Part shown: one piece after another, positions 34,601-45,682 of the stretch
Layout: every line of letters begins with the position of its first letter
Position numbering within the stretch: the stretch's first letter is position 1
Assembly (NCBI GenBank): GCA_029215795.1
Contig: JARDYH010000001.1
Span: 357,702,154-357,766,153 of the forward strand
Direction: 5' to 3'
Origin: Anniella stebbinsi
Lineage: Eukaryota; Chordata; Lepidosauria; Squamata; Anniellidae
Length of the DNA stretch: 64,000 nucleotides
Position numbers and translations under genes: made by a program
The notes under the pieces: generated by a model
What the model was told of the DNA's origin: nothing
Seen by the model: the letters and a program-made list of their open reading frames with translations, nothing else
Databases searched by the model: none

Positions 34601-35150
34601 TTACACGTGGATTTTCTTAAAAGGTTTGTGAACCATTAGTGCAACCTTTTTTTTTTGGTTGGTGAGCATATTATTTGGAATTTTGAGTGTCATGGGTGTT
34701 CTCCCAAAATGGCTACCATGGGAATGGGGTTTGTCCATTCATAAAATAGCTGCAATGGCGGGCATGGCAGCACTTCCTTTTGCAGAATGCCAGTCTCCCA
34801 GGTAAAAAATAAATAAAGCAATATTAAGAAATAAAATAAAAATCAGGAGAGGCGGGGAGCCTGCCAGGTGTCAGGAGAGGTTTCTTCAGGCACACTGGTA
34901 CCTACAGGTACTGTATTGAAGACACCGGTATTAGTGTAAACACACTTTGATAACCAAAGATTATAAAGAACAGGCCTGCTCATCTGTTACATAAATACAA
35001 ATGGGACCTGCAACAAACCCCCACCCCCACCCCATTGCAGTGTGGAGTGCCCTCTGTTCAGGATTCCAGCTACTCCATTCCATCCTCTCCTCCCCAACAG
35101 TCAGCATCCTGTGGGCTGTTCTGGATTTTTAGGTGGCTCCCCATCCCCCA
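31630..35150. other. Intergenic stretch, palindromic repeats and simple repeats
   Basis: Palindromic repeats lie at about 31,720-31,818 and 32,768-32,900. A poly-C run (32,705-32,715) and a poly-G plus GA repeat (34,064-34,102) are present. Nothing else could be supported. Confidence 0.45.
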
Positions 35151-35154
35151 AGAT

Positions 35155-35560
35155 TATTTATTATTTTATTACATTTGTATCCTGCCCCATAGCCGAAGCT
35201 GTCTGGGCGGTTTACATAAGATTAAAACAATTCAAAACAATAAACAAAAATTAAAACAGCAAAAACATACAATATACACACAATATACCCATACATTTAA
35301 AACCACTATAATAACTTTAAAAACCTATAAACCTAAAAACAAAACAAACCCAGCCTCATCAGATATTGCTAAATGCCTGAGAGAAGAAGAAAGTCTTGAC
35401 CTGGCGCCAAAAAGATAACAATGTTGGCGCCAGGCAGGCCTCGTCAGGGAGATCATTCCACAATTGGGGGGCCACCACAGAGAAGGCCCTCTCCCTTGTT
35501 GCCGACCTCCAAGCAAAGATTTTTTATATATATCTGCAAACCTCAGGTTCATCTCCCACT
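35155..35560 (-). mobile_element. L2-like LINE 3' end with RT C-terminal codons
   Basis: In minus orientation the frame reads RALSVVAPQLWNDLPDEACL, then FFFSQAFSNI and a stop. This is the typical last exon-less end of L2-clade reverse transcriptase. The UTR follows and ends at the GTAAACCGCC..GGCGG tail and AATAA repeats near 35,160. It is 5'-truncated. Confidence 0.75.
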
Positions 35561-35564
35561 TGTG

Positions 35565-36650
35565 AGTGTATGGTATTGTTATGGCTAAGTAAGGGCCAGC
35601 ACTTCTGAGAACTGAACAGAAGTATGTTGTTGACAAGCAAACTGTCAAAAGATGTTCAAAGAGACAATCTTTTGCCATCCCTGGGCCTGGGAATAGTGGG
35701 ACTAGCCTGCAGAAATTAAGCTGCCCAATGCTTAGTGTAGCACAACATGGTGATCGGCGAAAGTGCAGGCTTTTCCTTCATTGCAGGCTTCAGACATCCC
35801 AGGCATATAACTTCCTCTATCATGCTTGAGCATGACAAAGCATACAGAGGAATTGTTTTTACATATGATCTCATCTACTGAGGAAAGAGAAACAAGATTA
35901 CTAGGTTGCAATGCTGACATTGCTGACACAAAGAACTACCCACATGAATCTTCATTAAGGCAGGATACAGCTGTGGATGTTTACAGTGCCAGTAATTAAG
36001 AATAGAAATGACAGGTCAATGTATATATTACACGACAAAAAATAATTTGCTGTTAATATAGGGGTCTAGATTGCATTTTTATCCAATTTCCTAGTTTGAA
36101 TGTATATGTATGTATATATTAAATAATAAGGCTCGTATGTTCTTAACTTTGCAGACCCTCAGGAATTTGATTCCAAGGGCTTTTATAGCAATTAACAGAT
36201 TTTAAAAATTGTTTTCCTCCATTTCATGCTGTCACCTTACTTGTTATATTGGCTACTGTTACTGCATTGTAACTTTATGATACCTTGTAAGCTTCTTTGG
36301 TCTGCGAATATAAAGTATGAGATAAATGTTAAATAATGAGATATGATTCTTGTACTAATACGTTAAGCTGGGTGTGTTGTTCTTTTACTTCTGGTAGAAC
36401 ATGAAGGTTTGGCCTCCTGCTTCTCCCCCCCCCCCCCCAAAAAAAAAACCCAGCGAACATTTAAGAAGGTACATTAAGGATTGTAGAACAGAGTCCAAAA
36501 TCAAACATTGTAACAAAATCTAGCATCTCTAGACACAAGATAATGTGTAGTTCCAATAAAAGTGCAAACAGATTTAATTGCCCAACATATTGAACCCTTT
36601 CAGCCGAGTCACTAGAGTAACAGTGTTATAATTGTTTGGCTCTTTCAGAA
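35565..36650. other. Intergenic stretch, poly-C tract
   Basis: A C-run followed by an A-run lies at 36,425-36,449. No exon or element could be supported. Confidence 0.4.
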
Positions 36651-36656
36651 ATTCTG

Positions 36657-36861
36657 GGCCTGTTCAGAAAACACACTATGCCATGGTTAGGCCACTAACC
36701 CCTTTGCAGCAAATGGTTAGTGAGCATGTTTAAACCATGATTATGTAGTCACCATGGTTAGGAAGGGTTCACACAACAGGCTTAAGTCATGGTTCACACA
36801 ACATCATGTTTAGCTCAAAATGCTTAACCACCATGTCTTAGTGGGTCATCTGAACAGGGCC
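36657..36861. mobile_element. MITE-like element with GGCC(C)TGTTCAGA inverted ends
   Basis: The left end GGGCCTGTTCAGAAAACACA and the right end CATCTGAACAGGGCC are inverted. Inside, CATGGTTAG-type and CTAACCATG-type motifs alternate. The target duplication could not be resolved. It resembles small hAT-type elements, but the superfamily is unproven. Confidence 0.55.
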
Positions 36862-36864
36862 TTT

Positions 36865-38435
36865 ATTTGGAGATATGAACATGAAGTACTACATAAGATT
36901 CCTTACCTTTCTGAACTGTTTTTCTCGGCCTGCCTACATCCTCTGCATTCAAGAGCACAACATTAATTGTCATTAATAAATGTGTGCACAAAACTTATTG
37001 AAATAACTTCTCCTTTACCTGAATCAAGCAACCCTACTTTTAAGAAAAGTGGTAGCTAGAAAAAGTTTATCAGCAGGGAGCTAGAATATACTGGGGAGTA
37101 AACAAAGCCTATGACTAGGTAAGATGAGGGGTCAAATAATGGCTATTCAGGTGTAAAATTAATTTGTGTAAAACACAATAGATGGGAAACAAACAAGATA
37201 AATCCAATCTAAAATTAGAAAGCTTTGAGTTTTTCATAATTAAAATTCCTGAATTTCTAGTTCTGAGGCAGCTCATAAAACCTTACTGTCTAGTCTATTT
37301 TTTAAACTATCTATTAATCGCTAGCTTTTATACTATGGTACGAAGAGGTTTCATGAGGATTAACGACTAATGTTTAATTTCTTCCATCTGCCAACTTTGT
37401 AATCAAGAAAGCAAAGCTTAGGGGAAATCTCAAATCTCGCTTGTTTCCTTCTGAACAGATTTGCAGACTTCCAGGCCTGGAATACAGATGTTGCAGGCAG
37501 ACTTCCTTGTTTATTTTTAAAGTTTCATTTCAGGCACCTGTTCATAAGATCATATAGTTGTGACACCTGGGTCTGACATTCAACATTCATCCCTTCATGA
37601 CTAAACCAGTAATTCAGAATTCCAGCAAACAAGAATAGAAATAATCCGGATTGCATTGTCATACCACAATCTACATTGTACAGATTTAAACTTCCATGAA
37701 TGTTTGGATCCTGCCAATATTTAGCTAGTTTCAAGAACACATGTGTGCTTTGACCACATCCCTGGAATTTTAGTCTCCTTCTACCCTCCTCATGCTCCAT
37801 GGCAAGTCTTTTGAAACCAAGGGAAATGTGTTATATGGAATGGAGGAAAAATCAAGATTTCTACTGGGCGAGTACAAGTATTTGAGTTAGCCTGTACTGG
37901 CCATTCAGCTGAATATATACTTTTTAAAACATCTCTGCATGTCTAGTTTATACAACTTGTAAGATTTACTGAAAAGTTATTTTCATGAGTGTACAGGAGA
38001 GGACTTATTTTTAAGAGAATGAAATTCTCAGCTGGAGGTCAGATTATAGTTTACAGGGGACTTACAAGGGGGGTAAATGAAAGAAGATGTAGTAGAACTA
38101 TTTCTGACACATCACTAAATGGTTCTATGAAGTGGATATTGACTGTTTTGGACACAGAAGTTAATAAAAAGGCCATTTTTAAGTGCATGAATAGAAGAGA
38201 CTACCACTTGACAGTCTATGAAAAGAATAGAAAACATGGAAGTGTTTGAACAAGTAATGCAACTTTAGCAAATTCAGATTTAAAGTGATAGACTGCTATA
38301 TGCTAGCTCAGAAACTGCTGATAGTGCATGATACAGCTACTAGATTTCTGTATGGGATCAAATATTATGAATGTATTCCACCAGCACTTCACTAACTGCC
38401 TTGGCTCTTGGTCTGTTCCCAGTCTAGCATGGTCT
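36865..38435. other. Intergenic stretch, nothing recognised
   Basis: Short frames on both strands lack homology signals. Confidence 0.4.
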
Positions 38436-38439
38436 TTAA

Positions 38440-38740
38440 AGCCCCCCCATGACTTGGGATCAGAGTAACTTAAGCACTGCCTGCATCCCTAAGTGTGCCT
38501 CTATACACTAAGATCTTCAGGGACCATTCTCTGGGTTCCTGCAACACCTGAGGAAAGGGATGTCTCATTTGGTGCCTAGTTTGATGTTATTTTAGCACCA
38601 AAGGCCTTTTATTTTTTCAGGCTTGTTAATTTAGTTTGTTTTATTTTGGTTGGTGGGTTTTATGATGCCCTTATATATTCTGATGTTTTAATGTATTCTT
38701 GGTATGCATTTAAGTTTCAGAACATAAAGTCACCCTGAAA
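38440..38740 (+). mobile_element. L2-like LINE fragment
   Basis: It begins with a decayed coding segment (ACTTGGGATCAGAGTAACTT, matching the DLG.xYLK codons of L2-like copies such as 56.7 kb). It passes into a T-rich UTR ending near 38,735. Stops and frameshifts prevent any product. Confidence 0.5.
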
Positions 38741-39184
38741 ATTTGAAGGCCTGAACCCCCAAATAAACATGGTGGGCTACAGTTTATGTCAACATGCTTG
38801 ATGCTTTATGGCACTGTTATGTTTTACCATATGCCGTTTTGCTAACTGGTAAGTTGAAGGGTAGCATAATAATAAAAATAAGTGAAACCTATGTATAACA
38901 AGAAACGCTGATCATGACTAGAACCTGCATATATAGGTTGCGCTAATAATATACTCAGCACATTTCTTGATCAACACATTTATTCGGCCCATGGCAGATC
39001 ACCATTGTGCTAATGTTGTACATTGCTTACAATACTATTAACTTCCCATGGTGGTAGCGCGGTTCGTCCACAGCCAAGAAGACGGTTCAAATTCTACTGA
39101 AGAATTACATTTTTAATGATGGCCAGAATGTTCTGAAACACAAAACCGCAGTCAAGCAATAAAGCAGCCTCAGCAAAGCATTAA

Positions 39185-39358
39185 TGCCTGTCATTTTCAT
39201 ATTTATTTGTTTGTTTTCTGATGTCTGCTGTTTATGTTTTAGTTATATTTAATATTTAAGTTATTCTATTTTATATGTATGATTTTATCTGTATGCCACC
39301 CTGAGATCTTTGTGATATAGGGTGGGATATAAATGTTTTAATAAATAAATAAATAAAC
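39185..39358 (+). mobile_element. LINE 3' UTR tail (L2-like)
   Basis: The end ATGCCACCCTGAGATCTTTG, then GGGTGGGATATAAATG with AATAAATA repeats, is a standard reptile LINE terminus. No coding remains. Confidence 0.6.
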
Positions 39359-39359
39359 T

Positions 39360-40350
39360 TTTAACAAATTTAATGTTGCTCACCAGCTGAATATGTTTTA
39401 CACACCATTGTATAGAAATATTTTTAAATAAATGACCAAACATTTACCTAACCATGTTTGGCTGCTTTGTAAGGGCTGAAAAATATTTCAATTAGTCCAT
39501 CAGCTACAGTAGAACAAATTTCACCACCTTTGGTCAGAATACATACAAAACCTGCCAGCATTTCTGATTATTTTCTCTATGTACAATCTATTAGTGAATT
39601 TTCTCAAGCAAGCTTCTTGCTAGTCATGTCTAAGAGAAATCAACCCTTATCCCATTACTATATTGCTAGAATAACCATGTCTAGATGTTTTTCCTTTGCA
39701 AGCAAAATCTAGGTAGGATTAACGTTTTGCTCATCCGGCCTTAAAGAGACGTTATGAGCAAACAGTAGCAATAGTCTATTATTTAAACTTTATACGAACT
39801 AAGTTTTAACCAGCTGGATAATAAAATATAGTGTACAGTAAAGCATTAAACATAATGGGTGCCTCCAGATTTAGGCATACTCAGTGGGGCAAAAGCCCCC
39901 TCCTACCCATAGCAGTCCTTCCAGACCCTGCTGAATGGGATACATTGGGGGGAGGAGCCAAGAAGCGGGAAAACCACTAGCAGAAGCAATCTCCACCCAA
40001 TTTTCAGGAATCTCCTTCCTATTCAGCCTCCATCGTCAGCCTATCCCATTCAGCAGGGTCCTTCAACCCCCTCTGTAGCATTTCCAGATGGCTGCCATGG
40101 GAAGGAGAAGGCAAGGAAGTCCATTTCCGCCAACCCCACTGCACGCACCTAAATCCATTGGGTCCAACCCAATGGCCCAGTAACATAATTACTTATAACT
40201 GGTTTATATTAAGAGTATCTTCTGAAGGAGTAGTAGCATCACTAAAGTTTTGTACATCATCAATGATGAGGATCTATTTTACAAATTTCCTTTAAGATTG
40301 ATCTTAAAAATTAATCTCGCTGATGGAACGTATTTGATGCCATATATGCT
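39360..40350. other. Intergenic stretch with an inverted-repeat pair
   Basis: GACCCTGCTGAATGGGATA (about 39,925) and TATCCCATTCAGCAGGGTC (about 40,043) form an inverted pair about 100 bp apart, suggesting a small MITE. A downstream ATP5MJ exon was looked for on the minus strand and not recognised. Confidence 0.45.
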
Positions 40351-40351
40351 A

Positions 40352-40389
40352 TCAATACTTACTCTTACTGTCTTGCACTGACTTTTTAC
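40352..40389 (-). CDS. ATP5MJ: ATP5MJ-like, candidate last coding exon
   Basis: The minus strand reads CCTCTTTTTAG as acceptor, then an exon starting GTAAAAAGTC. Joined to the one-base overhang of the upstream exon it continues GGKKSVQDSKSKY and stops at TGA (40,354-40,352). The position corresponds to the Lys/Arg-rich C-terminus of vertebrate ATP5MJ, but the sequence is diverged and lacks the usual His-rich end. A strong donor (GTAAGT at 40,362-40,357) lies four codons before the stop, so the real exon may end at 40,363 and continue in an exon not recognised here. The homology and phase are seen; the exact end is uncertain. Confidence 0.5.
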
Positions 40390-40884
40390 CTAAAAAGAGG
40401 CAAAACAAGTTTCATTAAAAATAAAATTTCCAGCCAAATTTAGATACATTGAAAATGCCAAACTAAAGCCACATTTTAAACATGGCTACTGTGTCTACAT
40501 GAGAGAACTTTACATTTAAGAATGTTAGAGGATGGGTTTCTAAGGAAATATCTTGCCCTGAAGGGATGGCAGAAAAAACAGATTAAGCTTGAACTCAAAA
40601 GAGGAACAGCAGAAAGGAAGAAACACAGACCAACAAAAATATGCCAGCTCAAGACAATAAATGCAGTGCAAACCTGAGTTCAATTGATATATTCTCCTCT
40701 ACTGGGACAACAGAATCAAGCATCACCATCATCCTCTTTTCCCTCTTTCCTCCCAAACCCTTTCCTTGTGACTCCTGTCTTTTTAGATTGAAAACCTGAG
40801 GGCAGGGCCTGTCTAAATAATTCTAGTAAGCAGCTCTAGGAGCCTTTTGACTGAAGAGTGGGATAAAAATGCTTTGAATCAATC

Positions 40885-41060
40885 AACTGGAGTTGGAAGG
40901 CACCATTTTGGCCATCAAGGTTAACCCCATGCTCAGTGCAAGAATCCAGTTTAAAGCATCACTCACTGATGGCTGTCCAGTCTCTGCTTGAATGCTTAAA
41001 TTATTCTTGAAATAATTCAAGGATACTTAAGTTTACTGATCTCAATATTTAAGAAAACTC
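40885..41060 (-). mobile_element. Degraded CR1 3' UTR fragment
   Basis: On the plus strand it reads CTGGAGTTGGAAGGCACCAT, then CACTGATGGCTGTCCAG. Reversed, this matches the CR1 UTR region seen at 41,520-41,650 (GGCCTTATAGGCCCCTTCCA, CTGGACAACC). It is older and more decayed than that copy. Confidence 0.6.
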
Positions 41061-41512
41061 GGTCCACTGATTTCAGACAACTTTTTAGTCAAGGAATGCT
41101 ACACTCACTTGTAGATGTGGAGATTTTTTTTAATACTTTAGGTTCTTAGTATTATGCACAAGTTGTCCAGGAACAAGCCTGTCTGAGTTTGAGACTTTCT
41201 TCAGAATAAACATGCAGAGGACTGGACTGCACGGCATATAGAAAACTTATTGGGCAGAGATAATGGGAAAATACTGTCATACAGATTTATAAATAGGAAT
41301 GGATAGCACCCAGGTGTTTAAACTGTAATATACCAAAATGTCTCCATGCGCTGTGAATATAGGATGGCACAAAAAACGGGGGCATCTGTTATCTCTTCAC
41401 AAGAAAAATCTGGACTCTACTAACAAATTCAATGGGCAACTTCAGTGATTAATGGAATCAAGCTTAAAGATAGAAGTCCCAAGGCAAATTTGGGAATAGT
41501 CTGTCTTCATAG

Positions 41513-42297
41513 AATCATAGAAGAGTTGGAAGGGGCCTATAAGGCCACTGAGGAATCTACCTTAAAGCATCCCTGACAGATGGTTGTCCAGCTGCCTCTT
41601 GAATGCCTCTAATGTGGGAGAGCCCACCACCTCCCTAGGTCATTGGTTCCATTGTCGTATTGCTCTAACAGTCAGCAAGTTTTTCCTGATGACCAGCTGG
41701 AATATTTTTTCCCTGTAACTTGAGGCTATTATTCTGTGTCCTGCATTCTGGGTTGATCGAGAAGAGATCCTGGCCCTCCTCTGTGTAACAACCTTTCAAG
41801 TATTTGAAGAGTGCTATCATGTCTCCCCTCAATCTTCTCTTCTCCAGGCTACACATGCCTAGTTCTTTCACTCTCTCCTCATAGGGCTTTGTTTCCAGAC
41901 CCCTAATCATCCTTGCTGCCCTCCTCTGAACATGCTCCAGCTTATCTGCATCCTTCTTGAAGTGTGGTGCCCAGAACTGCACACAATACTCAAGATGGGG
42001 CCTAACCAGTGCCGAATAGAGGGGAACCAGTACCTCGTGTGATTTGGAAGCTATACTTCTATTAATGCAGCCCAAAATAGCATTTGCTTTTTTTGCAGCC
42101 ACATCACACTGTTGGCTCATATTCAGCTTGTGATCTACAACAATTCCAAGATCCTTCTCGCTTGTCGTATTGATTAGCCAAGTATCCCCCATCTTGTAAC
42201 TATGGCATTTGGTTTCTTTTTCCTAAGTGTAGAACCTGGCATTTATCCCTATTAAATTTAATTCTGTTGTTTTCAGCCCAGCACTCCAGTCTATCAG
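41513..42297 (-). mobile_element. CR1 LINE copy, 175-codon ORF2 remnant
   Basis: A long open frame (42,192-41,665) encodes the C-terminal part of CR1 ORF2. Recognisable blocks are EKDLGIVVDHKLNMSQQCD, ANAILGCINRSI, HLEYCVQFWAPHFKKDAD and RRLRGDMIALFKYLKGCY. The region to 42,297 continues the same protein in other frames. The 3' end at 41,513-41,530 reads TTCTATGATTCTATGAAGA when reversed, the CR1 octamer-type tail. It is 5'-truncated and sits in an ATP5MJ intron. The near-intact frame suggests a relatively young insertion. Confidence 0.9.
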
Positions 42298-42440
42298 TCT
42301 ATATATAACTAGAAATGTAATCTACTTTATGTTTTGAATTCAGTACTTTACTATCAGTACAGTTCTATTTGGCTTATATCCAAAACCAATTTTTGTTGAC
42401 ACCTGTAACCAATTTTAAAAACTGAACACACAACACTTAC

Positions 42441-42564
42441 CTCCATAAGAGATTTTGTAATAGACAATGCTGGTTAAGAGGACACTAAACCATAGTTCTT
42501 GGTGAACTTGAGTATGGTATATCTTCTGGGATTGCCACAGTCTTGAAAGGTAACTCTTAAACAT
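42441..42564 (-). CDS. ATP5MJ: ATP5MJ-like (6.8-kDa mitochondrial proteolipid), first coding exon
   Basis: ATP5MJ is a small single-span peptide of the mitochondrial inner membrane associated with the F1Fo ATP synthase. On the minus strand the exon starts with ATG straight after the acceptor TTTTGTTACAG and ends GGAG before the donor GTAAGT. It encodes MFKSYLSRLWQ..., with K-x-Y-x-T-x-V-x-Q-E-[LI]-W around residues 14-25, a hydrophobic span at about 24-38 and YYKI. Recalled vertebrate ATP5MJ has the same spacing of W10, K14, Y16, T18, V20, QE, W25 and YKI. The whole model gives about 53 residues against 58 in human. Conservation is moderate, so a diverged paralogue remains possible. Neighbours PPP1R13B and TDRD9 support orthology. 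An upstream non-coding exon is expected in the 44 kb CpG island. Confidence 0.7.
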
Positions 42565-42941
42565 CTGTAACAAAATGTTAGTGCTTTGAAATGATACCAT
42601 TTTGAAAAATTAAGGTCCATGTTCAGCAATTAATATGCACAAGTCCCATTACAAATGAGTGATTAAGAGCAAGAGAACATTTAACATCCCAAACTAATTG
42701 ATTACTCATGTTCATTTTTGTTTTAAAATATTCAGAATGTTGCTTTTAACTGTATGCATATGAGAAGTCTCACAACCCTTTGCTGAAAGGTCTGTCACTG
42801 CTACATTTATAGCTGTGGCAGAGTTCAGTGTCAGATAATGATCCTGTTTGGACATAATTGCATGCCCAGCAGAAAATGGTTGGACGCCACCATTACATGT
42901 GGTGTGCCTGAACTGCTTATTTCAATTAACAATCCTCAAGT

Positions 42942-43070
42942 GATGTCCAAACAGGGGCACTTGGGGTTGATCGCGTGTTAAAAACCCCAAGTAAACCCAA
43001 GAACAAGGCATGAGTTAATTTGGGATTGTTTAACCCGAGAACAAACCCAAGTGCCTCTGTTCGGACATCA
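42942..43070. mobile_element. MITE-like element with long inverted ends
   Basis: The left end GTGATGTCCAAACAGGGGCA and the right end CTCTGTTCGGACATCAC are inverted, extended by CACTTGGG and CCCAAGTG. The interior alternates AACCCAAG and TTGGGATTG. No duplication was resolved. Outer AACAATCCTCAA motifs on both sides (about 42,930 and 43,077) may belong to a larger element. Confidence 0.55.
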
Positions 43071-43259
43071 CAGAAACAATCCTCAAACAGGGCATTCAAG
43101 GGTTGTTAATGGAAAAAGGAAGCAGCTCAGGTACTGTGTACCTCTCTGCAATTTGTGGGCTAATTAACCAACAATTTGCTGCTGGACGTTACTATTATGT
43201 CAAAACAGGAGAGAAAGCTTTAATCAAGATGTGGAAGGATCCTTGAGAACAGATTATTC

Positions 43260-43382
43260 CAGGGACATGTTCATTAATCAGTTTTATGTATTTTACCATA
43301 TTTTATATTTACTGCTGTTCCCCGCTTCGATCCAAACGGAGAGGCGGGTAAGAAATATTTTTTAAAATTATTATTATTATTC
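43260..43382 (+). mobile_element. L2-like LINE 3' tail
   Basis: It shares CAGTTTTATGTATTTTA, CCCCGCTTCGATCC and GGAGAGGCGGGTAAGAAATA with the copy at 345-572, and ends in ATT repeats. Confidence 0.65.
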
Positions 43383-43894
43383 AGATCTTGGTTTTAGATT
43401 CTTCCAAAAGCTGTTAAATACCACTTTACTGCTCTGTTTTCTCATCTAGGTATGAAATATGCTGAGGTCAAAGAAAGAGAGAAAGTCAAGATCGGAAGTA
43501 CAGTTAAAAAGAAGAAATTGATCTAACATGTTGCTATCATGCATAACTGATGTTTGGAAATATAATTGGGATTGGCCAGGGGGAACATCTCACTGGTTCT
43601 GGAACATCTTCACTAGTAACCAGGCCATTTCCAAGCAAAAGTCAAATGTGCTAATGTTTACTTTACAACTTCCAGCATTCCCTAGCCAGCTTTTTTTTGT
43701 CTAAACATGCATAGGATTGTGCCCTAATTATATAATCCTTAACAACAACAAAAAACTGGCTAAGCTAGACACCATCATTATATCCTGTGGCAGTGATTTC
43801 CATACACGCTCAGGCTGCAACTCAGTATCCACTTTGTCCAGAAATAACTCAGTGGCTCTCAGCTTTGAGTAGACAGGATTAAAACTACTATTTG

Positions 43895-44104
43895 TTACAT
43901 TTATAACATGCCTTTGCCTCCAAGGATCCCAAGGCAGCGTACACACGATCCCTCCCCTCCTCTCCATTTTATCCTCACCACAAGCCCAGTGAGGCAGGTT
44001 AGGCTTTGAGTCGGTAAGAGGCCCAGTCACCCAGTGAGTTTCATGGCAAGGGGGAACTAGCGCCTGAGACTCCCCAGTCCAATAACCACTACACCTCACT
44101 GGCT
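43895..44104 (-). mobile_element. Sauria-type SINE, reversed
   Basis: Reversed, the element shows the tRNA-like head (GTAGTGGTTATTGGACTGGG) and the body CACTGGGTGACTGGGCCTCT and CCTAACCTGCCTCACTGGGC. GGTGAGGATAAAATGGAGAG and a CTTGGGATCCTTGGAGG tail follow. It borders the ATP5MJ CpG island directly. Confidence 0.8.
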
Positions 44105-44700
44105 CAGGCTCAAGTAAAAGCGGAACGATGCCCTACAACGCGCCTCCCACCCTTTTCTCACCTCTTTCCCCACCTCCCAAGCCCACTACTGCTGCTACCA
44201 CCACCTTAAGCCTGCCTCAGGGTCTTCCTCTTCACCTCCGTAACCACAGCAACTCGCCCACCCCTCCGAGGTCTCTAGGCTTCGGGCCTTCCACAGGCCT
44301 CCTAGGCCAGCTTCTAAGGCGTAGGGATGAGCCTCGGCCGCTGCCAGGCAGGCAGGAGCCGTTAAAACGGAGTGAGGAAACCTCGCTGTTATCGCACAGA
44401 AAGACCGAACCCACCTTGAAGCCCGAAACGAGATGAGCGAGGTAGCGGCAAGGGAAGGTCACAAATCTGCCACAGCCTCCGGTCGACGCAAAGCTTGCCG
44501 GGAAAGGAACGAGCGCCTGCCCAGAGCGCCCCTTCCTCTGCTCGCCGCGCCCTCTACCGTGGAGGACTTGACATCGCAGTTTCTTTTTCTTTCCCACCTG
44601 CGACTAAATCTTGCAGCAGGAAGGGATGCGAAGCGCGCGGTTAAGCTTTTGCTCAGGAGGTGCGTGCTTCTTCCACTTGATTTCAGTGGGATTTACTTCC
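44105..44700 (-). promoter_or_regulatory. ATP5MJ: CpG island, likely ATP5MJ promoter and non-coding exon
   Basis: CpG and GC content are high between about 44.1 and 44.7 kb. It is the only such island upstream of the minus-strand ATP5MJ exon. A candidate 5' donor on the minus strand is CTTCAAG followed by GTGGGT near 44,413. Overlapping open frames on both strands arise from the base composition and show no homology. The transcription start and the exon limits cannot be fixed from sequence alone. Confidence 0.6.
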
Positions 44701-44792
44701 AAGTAAGCGGTGCGATTTAATGCACGCTGATTTGCGAACAGATCCCATAGCGTTCAGCGAGCCTTATGTCTCCGTGAGGGAGGTGCATAACT

Positions 44793-45112
44793 TAGGCTGA
44801 CCAGATAAAACCCAGGTCAGGGCTCATGTAACTTTAACAGTTGTAGAGAAAAGGGAATTTCAGCCAGTGTCATTTGTATGCTATTAGTTCCTGGTGAAAT
44901 TCCCGCTTCATCACAATAGTTAAAGTTGCAGGCACTATACTAGAGTGACCATATACAAAAGAAGGCAGGGCCCCTGCAACTTTAACAGTTGTGATGAAGA
45001 GGGAATTTCACCAGGAACTAATTGCATACAAATGACACCGGCTGAAATTCCCTTTTCTCTACAACTGTTAAAGTTACATGAGCCCTGACCTGGATTTTAT
45101 CTGGTCACCCTA
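44793..45112. mobile_element. Foldback hAT-type MITE, copy 5 (8-bp TSD GCATAACT)
   Basis: The element starts TAGGCTGACCAGATAAAACC and ends ATCTGGTCACCCTA. GCATAACT flanks both ends (44,785-44,792 and 45,113-45,120). It is very similar to the 9,231 copy, including loop orientation. Confidence 0.9.
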
Positions 45113-45124
45113 GCATAACTATCA

Positions 45125-45520
45125 GCATGATTAAAGCTGCAATCCTACACTTGGTGCCGTTGAACTCGATGGGGGAAAGTCCCCATGGAACTCGATCCTA
45201 GGCTCACTTTCCTGGAAGTCCCATTGAACTCAATCCTACATGTCTGCGTCTGAGTAGACATGTACTATTGCATGTGTGAAAATGTAGCCATACATGCAAG
45301 GCTCTGCATTCGAATGTTCCACTGAGTCAATGGGGATTAGTTCCAAGTCACAGCCGTATCCCTATGCCTAGTTACAGGGAAATAAGCCCTACTAAGTATA
45401 GTGGGACAGACTTCCACGAAAGGCTATTGCAAGTTTGCACGCACTGACTTGCAATTAAGCCCCATTGCATTCAGCTGGATTTTCTTCTGAGTAGACATGC
45501 ATAAGATTGGGCTGAATGTG
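45125..45520. repeat. Cluster of GGAGTAA / CATAGGATTG palindromic repeat fragments
   Basis: Successive fragments include CTGCAATCCTACACTTGG, GTCCCATTGAACTCAATCCT, GTCTGAGTAGACATGTACTA, CTAAGTATAGTGGGACAGAC and TTCTGAGTAGACATGCATAA. They are nested or tandem copies of the same reptile repeat. No coding is present. Confidence 0.55.
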
Positions 45521-45682
45521 AACGTAGGGTAGCAGCCCTGGTGAATAACGCCTTGGCTGTACAATTCCTGAAGGTTCACTGATCACCCTATTGATTACAC
45601 CCAGGGAAGTATGCATGGGATAGTAGCCTGTTTCAGTTGGCTTTTCTACAGTGTGAGTTTATGCGTTTACTCAGAAGCCTCA

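Larger units (their letters stand above)
40390..42440 (-). other. ATP5MJ: ATP5MJ intron with LINE insertions
   Basis: The intron between the two coding exons holds a degraded CR1 3' fragment at about 40,885-41,060 and a larger CR1 copy at 41,513-42,297. The remaining sequence shows no exon. Confidence 0.55.
42565..43890 (-). other. ATP5MJ: ATP5MJ 5' intron with repeats
   Basis: The stretch holds the MITE-like element at 42,942-43,070, the L2-like tail at 43,260-43,382 and a palindromic repeat fragment at 43,665-43,727. No further exon is supported. Confidence 0.45.

Noticed and set aside
35035..35418. 127-codon plus-strand frame
   Set aside because: It is antisense to an L2-like LINE tail and consists of translated UTR repeats.
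44128..44720. Long open frames on both strands in the 44 kb CpG island
   Set aside because: High GC lowers stop frequency; peptides are Arg/Pro/Ser-rich without recognisable motifs, and the region fits a promoter with non-coding exon.
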